In this document: piece after piece, positions 18,087 to 31,168 of the stretch
Numbering within the stretch: position 1 is the stretch's first letter
How the letters are laid out: every line of letters starts with the position of its first letter
Source: Actinacidiphila acididurans
GTDB taxonomy: Bacteria; Actinomycetota; Actinomycetes; Streptomycetales; Streptomycetaceae
Length of the DNA stretch: 64,000 bases
Reading direction: 5' to 3'
NCBI RefSeq assembly: GCF_016918855.1
Contig: NZ_JADKYB010000006.1
Coordinates: forward strand, 248,001 to 312,000
The notes under the pieces: model-generated
What the model saw: only the letters and a program-made list of their open reading frames with translations
Told to the model about the DNA's origin: nothing
Databases searched by the model: none
Made by a program: the position numbers and the translations under genes

Positions 18087-18230
18087 ATGCCGATCGCCTC
18101 GCGCCTGGGTCCCGGGTGCCGCCCCCGCGGGTGCCGTGCCCCCGCGCGCCGGGTGCACGGCCGTCGGGTGCGCTACGTGATCGGGTGCGAGCCCGGGCAG
18201 GTGAACGGGCGGCGATGGCGGCGCGGCTGA
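18087..18230 (+). CDS. trpM: TrpM-like tryptophan biosynthesis modulation protein
   Basis: A 47-codon frame between trpC and trpB, from ATG 18087 to TGA 18228-18230. The product is very basic, contains four cysteines (PGCRPRGCRA and VIGC), and its C-terminal half reads RRVHGRRVRYVIGCEPG followed by QVNGRRWRRG. In Streptomyces the small gene at this position is trpX, later named trpM, reported to modulate tryptophan synthesis and differentiation; the C-terminal motif matches my recollection of that family. The position and motif support the call. The exact start is less certain. Homologues are somewhat longer, so an upstream start cannot be excluded. Confidence 0.72.
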   Translation: MPIASRLGPGCRPRGCRAPARRVHGRRVRYVIGCEPGQVNGRRWRRG

Positions 18231-18277
18231 ACGCCGAGCCCTGATCGTCGCGTCAACACACCTGCGTGAGGACACCT

Positions 18278-19560
<1,283 letters not shown>

Positions 19561-19564
<4 letters not shown>

Positions 19565-20379
19565 GCGGCACCATCACCCTTCTGGAGCAGACCCTCGCCG
19601 CCGCCAGGGCGGAGAACCGGGCCGCGCTGGTGGCGTACCTGCCGGCCGGCTTCCCGACCGTCGACGGCGGCATCGCCGCGGTCAAGGCGGCCTTCGAGGG
19701 CGGCGCCGACATCGTCGAGGTCGGCCTGCCGCACAGTGACCCGGTGCTGGACGGGCCGGTCATCCAGACCGCTGACGACATCGCCCTGCGCGGCGGGGTA
19801 CGGATCGCCGACGTGCTGCGCACGGTCCGCGAGGCGCACGCCGCCACCGGCAAGCCCGTGCTGGTCATGACCTACTGGAACCCGGTCGACCGGTACGGCG
19901 CCGAGCGGTTCGCCGCGGAGCTGGCCGAGGCGGGCGGCGCCGGCTGCATCCTGCCCGACCTGCCGGTCGAGGAGTCCGCGGGCTGGCGCGCGGCGGCGCT
20001 GGAACACGGCCTGGCCACCGTGTTCGTGGTCGCCCCCTCCAGTCGGGACGAGCGGCTGGCGAAGATCACCGCGGCCGGCTCCGGCTTCGTCTACGCGGCC
20101 TCCCTGATGGGGGTCACCGGCACCCGCGAGAGCGTGGGGGAGCAGGCCGCCGACCTGGTACGCCGGACCCGCGCGACCACCACCCTGCCGGTCTGCGTGG
20201 GCCTGGGCGTCTCCAACGCCGCCCAGGCGGCCGAGGTCGCCGCCTTCGCCGACGGTGTGATCGTCGGCTCGGCGTTCGTCAAGCGGCTGCTGGACCACGA
20301 CGACGACCTCGCCGGGGGTCTGGCCGCGGTCCGGGCGCTCGCCGGGGAGCTCGCCGAGGGCGTCCGCAAGCGCGGCTGA
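19561..20379 (+). CDS. trpA: Tryptophan synthase alpha chain
   Basis: A 272-residue barrel that cleaves indole-3-glycerol phosphate to indole, passed to TrpB. Visible are [35 protein letters not shown] with the catalytic Glu, [26 protein letters not shown] with the catalytic Asp, and [13 protein letters not shown]. It overlaps trpB at ATGA and ends the trp unit; two strong hairpins follow. Confidence 0.97.
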
Positions 20380-20418
20380 CCGCCCGGGGGTGACCCCGGG
20401 CAGCCGGAAAGGTCACCG

Positions 20419-20444
20419 GGGCGAGTGGATCGGATCACTCGCCC
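20419..20444 (+). terminator. Hairpin after trpA (first)
   Basis: GGGCGAGTG at 20419-20427 pairs perfectly with CACTCGCCC at 20436-20444 around an 8-base loop. It is followed closely by a longer hairpin, so it probably contributes to trp operon termination. Confidence 0.55.
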
Positions 20445-20452
20445 GGGCGAAA

Positions 20453-20491
20453 AACGGTGCGGGGCGGCGTCGGTCGCCGCCCCGCACCGTT
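20453..20491 (+). terminator. Long hairpin terminator after trpA
   Basis: A perfect 17-bp stem, starting with AACGGTGCGGGGCGGCG and closing on a TCGGT loop. There is no T-tract behind it; such U-less long stems are common streptomycete terminators. It ends eleven bases before the start codon of the next gene. Confidence 0.7.
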
Positions 20492-20501
20492 GGTCCGGAA
20501 T

Positions 20502-21332
20502 GTGAGCGAGAAGAAGCGTGACGGCAGGCGCAGCGCCCGGCGGGCGATCCAGGAACAGCGGGCGAAGGAGCAGGCGCGGCAGAAGCGCAAGCGGACCCTG
20601 ACGGTGGGCGCGGGCGTGGTGGCCGTGCTGGCCATCGCGGCGGGCATCGGCGTGGCCGTGGCCAGCCATGACAGCAGCAGCACCAGCGCCGCCTCCGGCC
20701 CCGTGCCCTCGCCCAAGGGCGCCACCGGCAAGGACAGCCTGGTGATCCCGGTCGGCGCCGCCGACGCCCCGAGCGTGCTGACCATCTACGAGGACTTCCG
20801 CTGCCCGGCGTGCGACGCCTTCGAGAAGGAGTTCACCCCGACCATCCACACCCTGGAGGACGGCGGGAAGATCCGCACCGAGTACCACCTGGTCACCCTC
20901 ATCGACGGCAATCTCGGCGGCTCCGGCTCGCTGAACGCCGGGAACGCGGCGGCCTGTGCCCAGGACCAGGGCAGGTTCCGCCCGTACCACGACGTGCTCT
21001 ACGCCAACCAGCCCGAGGAGCAGCAGGACAAGTTCGCCGACAAGAACACCCTGCTGACGCTGGCCGACAAGGTCCCGGGCCTGCGTAACACAGCCTTCAC
21101 CACCTGCGTGAACAACGGCACGTTCAACGACTGGATGCGCAAGTCCAACAGCGCCTTCGACTCCTCCGGCTTCAACGCCACGCCGACCATCCTGCTCAAC
21201 GGCAAGAACATCTTCGGCACCGGCAGCGCCACGCTCACCCCCGCCTCGCTCACCGCGATGGTGGACGCCGCGAACAAGGGCAAGCCGCTCGGCAAGGTGA
21301 CCCCCACACCGTCCGCCACGGCGTCCCCGTGA
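20502..21332 (+). CDS. DsbA-family membrane-anchored thiol-disulfide protein
   Basis: A 276-residue protein. A highly basic cytoplasmic start (EKKRDGRRSARRAIQEQ) precedes one transmembrane helix (TLTVGAGVVAVLAIAAGIGV), a Ser-rich linker, and a thioredoxin-fold domain with the active site YEDFRCPACDAFEKEF (CPAC). GFNATPTILLNG provides the cis-Pro loop (ATPT) of the fold. This is the common actinobacterial DsbA/thioredoxin_4 type acting outside the membrane as a disulfide oxidoreductase; substrates are unknown. GTG 20502 is close behind the trp terminator and no good ribosome binding site is visible. Confidence 0.85.
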   Translation: MSEKKRDGRRSARRAIQEQRAKEQARQKRKRTLTVGAGVVAVLAIAAGIGVAVASHDSSSTSAASGPVPSPKGATGKDSLVIPVGAADAPSVLTIYEDFRCPACDAFEKEFTPTIHTLEDGGKIRTEYHLVTLIDGNLGGSGSLNAGNAAACAQDQGRFRPYHDVLYANQPEEQQDKFADKNTLLTLADKVPGLRNTAFTTCVNNGTFNDWMRKSNSAFDSSGFNATPTILLNGKNIFGTGSATLTPASLTAMVDAANKGKPLGKVTPTPSATASP

Positions 21333-21418
21333 CCGCCCGCGGCGGGTGCGGCGTTATTCATACGTAGCCGGGCGGGTTGCCCCATCACCCGTCCGGCAGG
21401 GTAGCGTCGGTCATTGCC

Positions 21419-22447
21419 ATGAACCTCGCATACATCCCCAGCCCGGCGCACGGCGTGGTCCACCTCGGACCGATCCCGCTGCGCGGCTACGCCTTCTGCA
21501 TCATCATCGGCGTCTTCGTGGCCGTCTGGTACGGCAACAAGCGCTGGATCGCCCGTGGCGGCACAGCGGGCACCGTGGCCGACATCGCGGTGTGGGCGGT
21601 GCCGTTCGGCCTGATCGGTGGCCGGCTCTACCACGTGATCACCGATTACGAGCTGTACTTCACCAACGGCAAGGACTGGGTCGGCGCGTTCAAGATCTGG
21701 CAGGGCGGGCTGGGTATCTGGGGTGCCATCGCGCTCGGCGCGCTGGGCGCCTGGATCGGCTGCCGCCGCCGCGGGATCGCGCTGCCGGCCTACGCGGACG
21801 CGATCGCCCCCGGCATCGCCTTCGCCCAGGCCATCGGCCGCTGGGGCAACTGGTTCAACCAGGAGCTGTACGGCAAGCCGACCACCCTGCCCTGGGGCCT
21901 GAAGATCGACCCGTCCCACCGGCCGGACGCGACCCCGAACGTGGCGACGTACCACCCCACGTTCCTGTACGAGTCGCTGTGGTGCATCGGGGTGGCGCTG
22001 CTGGTGATCTGGGCCGACCGCCGCTTCAAGCTGGGGCACGGGCGGGCGTTCGCGCTCTACGTGGCCGCGTACACCGTCGGCCGGTTCTGGATCGAGTACA
22101 TGCGGGTGGACGACGCCCACCACATCGCGGGTCTGCGGCTCAACGACTGGACCTCGATGATCGTCTTCGCCGCCGCGGTGCTCTACATGGTGCTCTCCGC
22201 CCGGCGGCGGCCCGGCCGCGAGGAGACCGTGGAGCCGGTCGCCGCGGGCGCGCCGGCCGCGGTTGCCGGGGACGCCGAGGACACCGGGAAGGACGTCACG
22301 CCGGGCGAGGCGGCGGACGGCGACCTGACGGGCGAGGCCGGCAGCGAGGCGGAGACGGGCGCGGGCGAGCCCGCGCGGGCCGGGGCGGAGGAGCACGCGG
22401 CCGCCGCCCAGGAGCAGTCCCCGACGGCGGCGAACCCCAGCTCCTGA
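21419..22447 (+). CDS. lgt: Prolipoprotein diacylglyceryl transferase
   Basis: A 342-residue multi-pass membrane enzyme that adds diacylglycerol to the lipobox Cys of lipoproteins. Visible are the first periplasmic motif with PIPLRGYAFCIIIGVF, GLIGGRLYHVITD, KIWQGGLGIWGAI, and the Lgt signature IGRWGNWFNQELYGKPT; at least seven hydrophobic segments are present. The last 80 residues are a Glu/Ala-rich tail absent from shorter homologues. The start ATG 21419 matches the family N-terminus (NLAYIPSPA). livK at 39079 is a likely lipoprotein client. Confidence 0.95.
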   Translation: MNLAYIPSPAHGVVHLGPIPLRGYAFCIIIGVFVAVWYGNKRWIARGGTAGTVADIAVWAVPFGLIGGRLYHVITDYELYFTNGKDWVGAFKIWQGGLGIWGAIALGALGAWIGCRRRGIALPAYADAIAPGIAFAQAIGRWGNWFNQELYGKPTTLPWGLKIDPSHRPDATPNVATYHPTFLYESLWCIGVALLVIWADRRFKLGHGRAFALYVAAYTVGRFWIEYMRVDDAHHIAGLRLNDWTSMIVFAAAVLYMVLSARRRPGREETVEPVAAGAPAAVAGDAEDTGKDVTPGEAADGDLTGEAGSEAETGAGEPARAGAEEHAAAAQEQSPTAANPSS

Positions 22448-22474
22448 ACCGTACGGTCCGGCGAAAGACCGCAG

Positions 22475-22508
22475 GACGGCCCCGCGCACCGAGGTGCGCG
22501 GGGCCGTC
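22475..22508 (+). terminator. Long hairpin terminator after lgt
   Basis: GACGGCCCCGCGCACC pairs perfectly over 16 bp with GGTGCGCGGGGCCGTC across a two-base centre. There is no T-tract. It lies 28 bases after the lgt stop. Confidence 0.65.
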
Positions 22509-22573
22509 GCACTTTCCGGGCGCGTCCCCGCGCATCCCCGTGAGGAGCCCCCTCACGGCGGTCGCACGGGCCG

Positions 22574-22592
22574 GGAGGCAAGCCTGTCCTAA
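22574..22592 (-). promoter_or_regulatory. Candidate IdeR/DmdR1 iron box
   Basis: Read on the minus strand the 19-mer is TTAGGACAGGCTTGCCTCC. It matches the actinobacterial iron-box consensus TTAGGTTAGGCTAACCTAA at 13 of 19 positions and keeps the dyad AGG-N2-AGNCT-N2-CCT intact. A weaker match (AGGCCAGGGCAGCCT) lies at 22605-22619. Both are about 60-110 bp before the VIT transporter start, the sole downstream gene. Confidence 0.45.
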
Positions 22593-22680
22593 GTACGTTT
22601 TCGCAGGCCAGGGCAGCCTTTCCTTGCTGGCGGCGGCCCGCGATCCCGGCTACCTTCGAGCAGGATTCCGCAGGAGAGGG

Positions 22681-23421
22681 GTGAGCCGTATGACCACGAC
22701 CGTCGAGCAGGCGCCGCCGTCGCCGTACAGCGACCCCCAGCACACCCACCGCGACGTCACCGGCGGCTGGCTGCGCCCCGCGGTGTTCGGCGCCATGGAC
22801 GGCCTGGTCTCGAACTTCGCCCTGATGACCGGGGTGGCCGGCGGTTCGGTGGGCGCGCACACCATCGTGATCACGGGCCTGGCGGGCCTGGCGGCCGGGG
22901 CCTGCTCGATGGCCGCCGGCGAGTACACCTCCGTGGCCTCCCAGCGCGAGCTGGTCGAGGCGGAGCTGGCCATCGAGCGGCTGGAGCTGCACCGCAACCC
23001 CGAGGCCGAGGTGCGCGAGCTGGCCGAGCTGTACATATCCCGCGGTGTGCAGCCGGAGCTGGCGCACGAGGTGGCCCGGCAGCTGTCCGCGGACCCGGAG
23101 CAGGCGCTGGAGATCCACGCCCGCGAGGAACTCGGCGTGGACCCCGCCGACCTGCCCTCGCCGCTGGTGGCCGCCTCCTCCTCGTTCGTGTGCTTCGCGC
23201 TGGGCGCGCTGCTGCCGGTGCTGCCCTACCTGCTGGGCGCGGACGCGCTGTGGCCGGCCGTGGCGCTGGCGCTGGCCGGGCTGTTCGGCTGCGGCGCGGC
23301 GGTGGCCCGGGTGACCACCCGATCCTGGTGGTTCAGCGGACTGCGGCAGCTCCTCTTGGGCGCGGCGGCCGGCGGGGTTACCTTCGTACTGGGTGCGCTC
23401 ATCGGCACCGCCGTCGGCTGA
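22681..23421 (+). CDS. VIT1/CCC1-family iron/manganese transporter
   Basis: A 246-residue membrane protein of the vacuolar iron transporter family. Visible are [20 protein letters not shown] in the first helix, the second-helix motif [20 protein letters not shown], a charged cytoplasmic Glu-rich domain ([21 protein letters not shown]) that binds metal, and three C-terminal hydrophobic stretches. Such proteins export Fe2+ or Mn2+. GTG 22681 follows AGGAG at four bases; the ATG at 22690 is an alternative. The candidate iron box upstream agrees with iron-dependent control, but that is inference. Confidence 0.88.
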   Translation: MSRMTTTVEQAPPSPYSDPQHTHRDVTGGWLRPAVFGAMDGLVSNFALMTGVAGGSVGAHTIVITGLAGLAAGACSMAAGEYTSVASQRELVEAELAIERLELHRNPEAEVRELAELYISRGVQPELAHEVARQLSADPEQALEIHAREELGVDPADLPSPLVAASSSFVCFALGALLPVLPYLLGADALWPAVALALAGLFGCGAAVARVTTRSWWFSGLRQLLLGAAAGGVTFVLGALIGTAVG

Positions 23422-23762
23422 CGACGGCGGCCCGAGAGCGACTCCCGAACCCGGGCCACAAGCCTTTATTTCCTTTTCGTTTCAGCTCCCGTCGCACGGG
23501 GCATCACTCCACGGCGCGCCGGCAGTGCAGCCGTGCCGCGCACACACACCGCCGGAATCATCCGCATACCCCCTGGGCCCGACCCTGGCCTGAACTGTTC
23601 GCTCCGAACCTCGGTAAGTCCACATGCTGGAATCGAGTATCCGCTTCTCGAACACTCCTCCATCATGTAACCTGCACGAAATCGCAGAGGGCCAGCGTCG
23701 TCCCTGTTGCGCATGCCTATGACAGGCGATGCATATCAGCCAATGACGACGACGGGAGAGCC
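23422..23762 (+). other. 341-bp gltB upstream region
   Basis: A small hairpin (GCCGTCG-GCTGA-CGACGGC, 23410-23428) spans the end of the VIT gene. The middle is less GC-rich than its surroundings (TTTATTTCCTTTTCG near 23466). A GlnR-like box lies at 23667. TTGCGC near 23707 with TGCATA about 17 bases on is a weak promoter candidate. GGGAGAG precedes the gltB ATG. No gene is seen. Confidence 0.5.
23667..23682 (+). promoter_or_regulatory. Candidate GlnR box upstream of gltB
   Basis: GTAAC-CTGCAC-GAAAT fits the Streptomyces GlnR half-box gTnAc-N6-GaAAc at all but the last position. Only one box is seen; typical strong GlnR sites have two in tandem. It lies 81 bp before the gltB ATG. Confidence 0.4.
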
Positions 23763-28299
<4,537 letters not shown>

Positions 28300-28307
<8 letters not shown>

Positions 28308-29763
28308 CCCCAAGGGTTTCCTCACCACCCCCCGCGTCGCGGCGCCGGCCCGCCCGGTGGAGGAGCGCAAGCAGGACTGGCGCGAGGTCTACGTGCCCGG
28401 TGGTCTGCTGCCCCTGATCAGCAAGCAGGCCGGGCGCTGCATGGACTGCGGCATCCCGTTCTGCCACAACGGCTGCCCGCTGGGGAACCTGATCCCCGAG
28501 TGGAACGACTACGCCTACCGCGAGGACTGGCGGGCCGCCGCCGAGCGGCTGCACGCCACCAACAACTTCCCGGAGTTCACCGGGCGGCTGTGCCCGGCCC
28601 CCTGCGAGTCGGCGTGCGTGCTCGGCATCAACCAGCCCGCGGTGACCATCAAGAACGTCGAGGTCAGCATCATCGACAAGGCGTGGGACAGCGGCGACGT
28701 GACCCCGCAGCCGCCGGACCGGCTGTCCGGCAAGACGGTCGCCGTGATCGGCTCCGGCCCGGCCGGGCTCGCCGTCGCCCAGCAGCTCACCCGGGCCGGC
28801 CACACCGTCGCGGTCTACGAGCGGGCCGACCGCATCGGCGGGCTGCTGCGCTACGGCATCCCCGAGTTCAAGATGGAGAAGCGGCACATCAACCGGCGCA
28901 TCGAGCAGATGCGCGCGGAGGGCACCAAGTTCCGCACCGGCGTGCAGATCGGCACCGACCTCGACGCCGCGCAGCTCACCCAGCGCTACGACGCGATGGT
29001 GATCGCCGCCGGCGCCACCCAGTGGCGCGACCTGCCGGTCGAGGGCCGCGACCTCAAGGGCATCTACCAGGCCATGGAGTACCTGCCGCTGTCCAACAAG
29101 GTGCAGGAGGGCGACTACGTGGCCCCGCCGATCACCGCGGAGGGCAAGCACGTGGTGGTCATCGGCGGCGGCGACACCGGCGCGGACTGCGTGGGCACCG
29201 CCCACCGCCAGGGCGCGCTGTCGGTCACCCAGCTGGAGATCATGCCGCGGCCCGGCGACGACCGGCCCACGCACCAGCCCTGGCCCACCATGCCCCAGGT
29301 CTACAAGGTCACCTCCGCCCACGAGGAGGGCGGCGAACGCCTCTACTCGGTCAACACCCTGCGCTTCACCGGTGACGCCGAGGGCCACGTCCGCGAGCTG
29401 CACCTGGTCGAGGTCGTCTTCGAGGGCGGCACGTTCGTCCCCCAGGAGGGCACCGAACGCGTCATCCCCGCCGACCTGGTCACCCTCGCCATGGGCTTCA
29501 CCGGCACCGACCGGTCCAACGGCCTGATCGAACAGCTCGGCCTGGAGCTCGACGCCCGCGGCAACATCGCCCGCGACGCATCCTTCGCCACCAACGTCCC
29601 CGGCGTCTTCGTCGCCGGTGACGCCGGCCGCGGCCAGTCCCTCATCGTCTGGGCCATCGCCGAGGGCCGCTCCGCCGCCAAGGCCGTCGACCAGTACCTC
29701 ACGGGCATCCCCTCGGCCCTGCCCGCCCCCATCCGCCCGACCGACCGCCCCCTGACCGTCTGA
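28300..29763 (+). CDS. gltD: Glutamate synthase small subunit
   Basis: A 487-residue beta subunit passing electrons from NADPH to GltB. The N-terminal part holds the two low-potential 4Fe-4S cysteine sets ([19 protein letters not shown] and CPAPCESAC). The FAD site is [15 protein letters not shown] and the NADPH site [16 protein letters not shown]; the second FAD motif is [19 protein letters not shown]. The ATG at 28300 lies inside the end of gltB, so the two are co-translated. Confidence 0.97.
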
Positions 29764-29813
29764 CGGTCACCCCCCAACGTCCCGCACAACGGTGTGCGGA
29801 ACGCAGTAACACC

Positions 29814-29862
29814 GCAGCGCTCGCCCATCCCCGACCAAGGGGGCGAGCGCTGCACCTTTTTT
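29814..29862 (+). terminator. Rho-independent terminator after gltD
   Basis: GCAGCGCTCGCCC (29814-29826) pairs with GGGCGAGCGCTGC (29841-29853), a perfect 13-bp stem, followed by a run of six T (29857-29862). It is one of only two hairpins in the window with a clear T-tract. Confidence 0.9.
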
Positions 29863-29907
29863 CCACACCGGACGGGGGCACCGCCGCGGGCGGCGGCAGG
29901 CCCGGAA

Positions 29908-30110
29908 TACTCAGGGGCGCGAGGAACTGCGCGACAAGCCACCACCGTGGCGCGGGTTGTCACTGGCCCGAAGGGGCAGTTGCTGTCGTGTCCGGGCCAC
30001 CGGCCGGTGGCTGGGGGTACCCCCAGGCGAAGCTCTGGGGGAGCTCGCGCCCACGCGGCGTCAGCCGCAAATTCAACGCAGCCCCGCGCCCCTTCGGGGC
30101 ACTCCTACGT
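29908..30110 (+). repeat. Dispersed modular intergenic repeat, copy C
   Basis: The longest copy. It carries AGGGGCGCGAGGAACTGCGC, the core with CGAAGGGGCAGTTGCTGTCG and CCACCGGCCGGTGGCTGGGG, an inserted hairpin-like stretch (GGTACCCCCAGGCGAAGCTC then TGGGGGAGCTCGCGCCC), and CAGCCCCGCGCCCCTTCGGG. Its end touches the stop codon of the metallopeptidase-like gene. Together with the terminator it accounts for the 341-bp gap after gltD. Confidence 0.78.
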
Positions 30111-31031
30111 ATCGCACTCCAGCGTGGAGAAGCAGAGCGTGCACCTCGCCCGCACCTTTCCCCGGCATGGCAGCCGCAGGCGCTGGTGGCAGGTCGGGCA
30201 GGGGAAGGAGACGCGGACCGTACCGTCGGGGGCGCGGTGGAACTCGTAATCAGGGCCGCCGGCGAGTGCGCGCCGGTCCTTGAGGTAGCGGCGGCGCGCC
30301 CCCCAGCCCGCGGCGGCGAGAGGGGGACGCCGGAGGTCGAGGCGGGCCCGTTCCAGGCCCGCCCGGTAGGAATCGCGCGCCTGGGCGCTGCGGAACCACG
30401 GCTCGACGTCGTCGCCGAAGGCGAACGCCCGCTTGGCGAGCACGTAGCCGAACTCCTCGGGGGTGAGGTAGCCGAGCTTGTAGGCGGCCATCATCAGCCG
30501 GTCGCCGCGGATCGCGGCCTCCTCGCGGTAGGCGTCGAGCAGCAGCCAGCCCGCGCCCAGGTACGCCGACACGGTGTCGGTGAGGATCTCGTTGTCGCGG
30601 GTGCCGCGGAACTCCAGGCCGAGCCGGTGCAGCCAGACGTGCATCACCTCGTGCGCGAGGGCCGCGCCCACGTCCCGCCGGTCGGTGCGGAACCGGGCGT
30701 GCAGCTCGACGAAGTACTCCGGGCCGGCGGCCAGTTCGACGTTGCCGGCGTGCACCATGTCGCGGAAGCTGATCACCATCCGGGCGTCCGGCAGCCGGAA
30801 GTGCTGCACCATGGCCCGGGCCACCCGCTGCGCGCCGAGATACACGTCCTCGTCGTCGGGGAAGTCCACCAGCTCGGGCCGCACACTGGTGACGTACTGG
30901 GCCACCCCGTCGGCGGACAGCCGCCGGTAGAGCGCCGTGAGCGCGGCCTGCACGGTCTCCAGGTGCGGAAACCCGTGCACGATCGGACCGCCGCCCGCGG
31001 CCGGTGCACCGGGCTCGGCCGGCTCGGCCAT
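30105..31031 (-). CDS. HExxH metallopeptidase-like protein with C-terminal zinc ribbon
   Basis: A 308-residue soluble protein. Near the middle, AALAHEVMHVWLHRLGLEF contains an HExxH zinc-protease motif, followed about 20 residues later by NEILTDTVSAYLG, where Glu could be the third ligand. The last 35 residues hold CPTCHQRLRLP and ARCTLC, a CxxC...CxxC zinc ribbon. No signal peptide or membrane helix is seen. The arrangement of catalytic zinc site plus ribbon recalls SprT-like proteases, but I cannot place it in a named family. A strong GGGGAGG precedes the ATG. It is divergent from pepN. Confidence 0.72.
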   Translation of the reverse strand: MAEPAEPGAPAAGGGPIVHGFPHLETVQAALTALYRRLSADGVAQYVTSVRPELVDFPDDEDVYLGAQRVARAMVQHFRLPDARMVISFRDMVHAGNVELAAGPEYFVELHARFRTDRRDVGAALAHEVMHVWLHRLGLEFRGTRDNEILTDTVSAYLGAGWLLLDAYREEAAIRGDRLMMAAYKLGYLTPEEFGYVLAKRAFAFGDDVEPWFRSAQARDSYRAGLERARLDLRRPPLAAAGWGARRRYLKDRRALAGGPDYEFHRAPDGTVRVSFPCPTCHQRLRLPCRGKVRARCTLCFSTLECDT

Positions 31032-31168
31032 GACACCTCCCCGAGGCTCCCCGTGGCTTACGAGCGTAACGGCCCCGGCCCGCGCGCGCTCCGTGCTCGC
31101 GGCACCCGGTGATCGCCGGGCGCTGAATCCGTTCCCCCGCCGCGGTGACGTGGGGCAACATGAACGTC

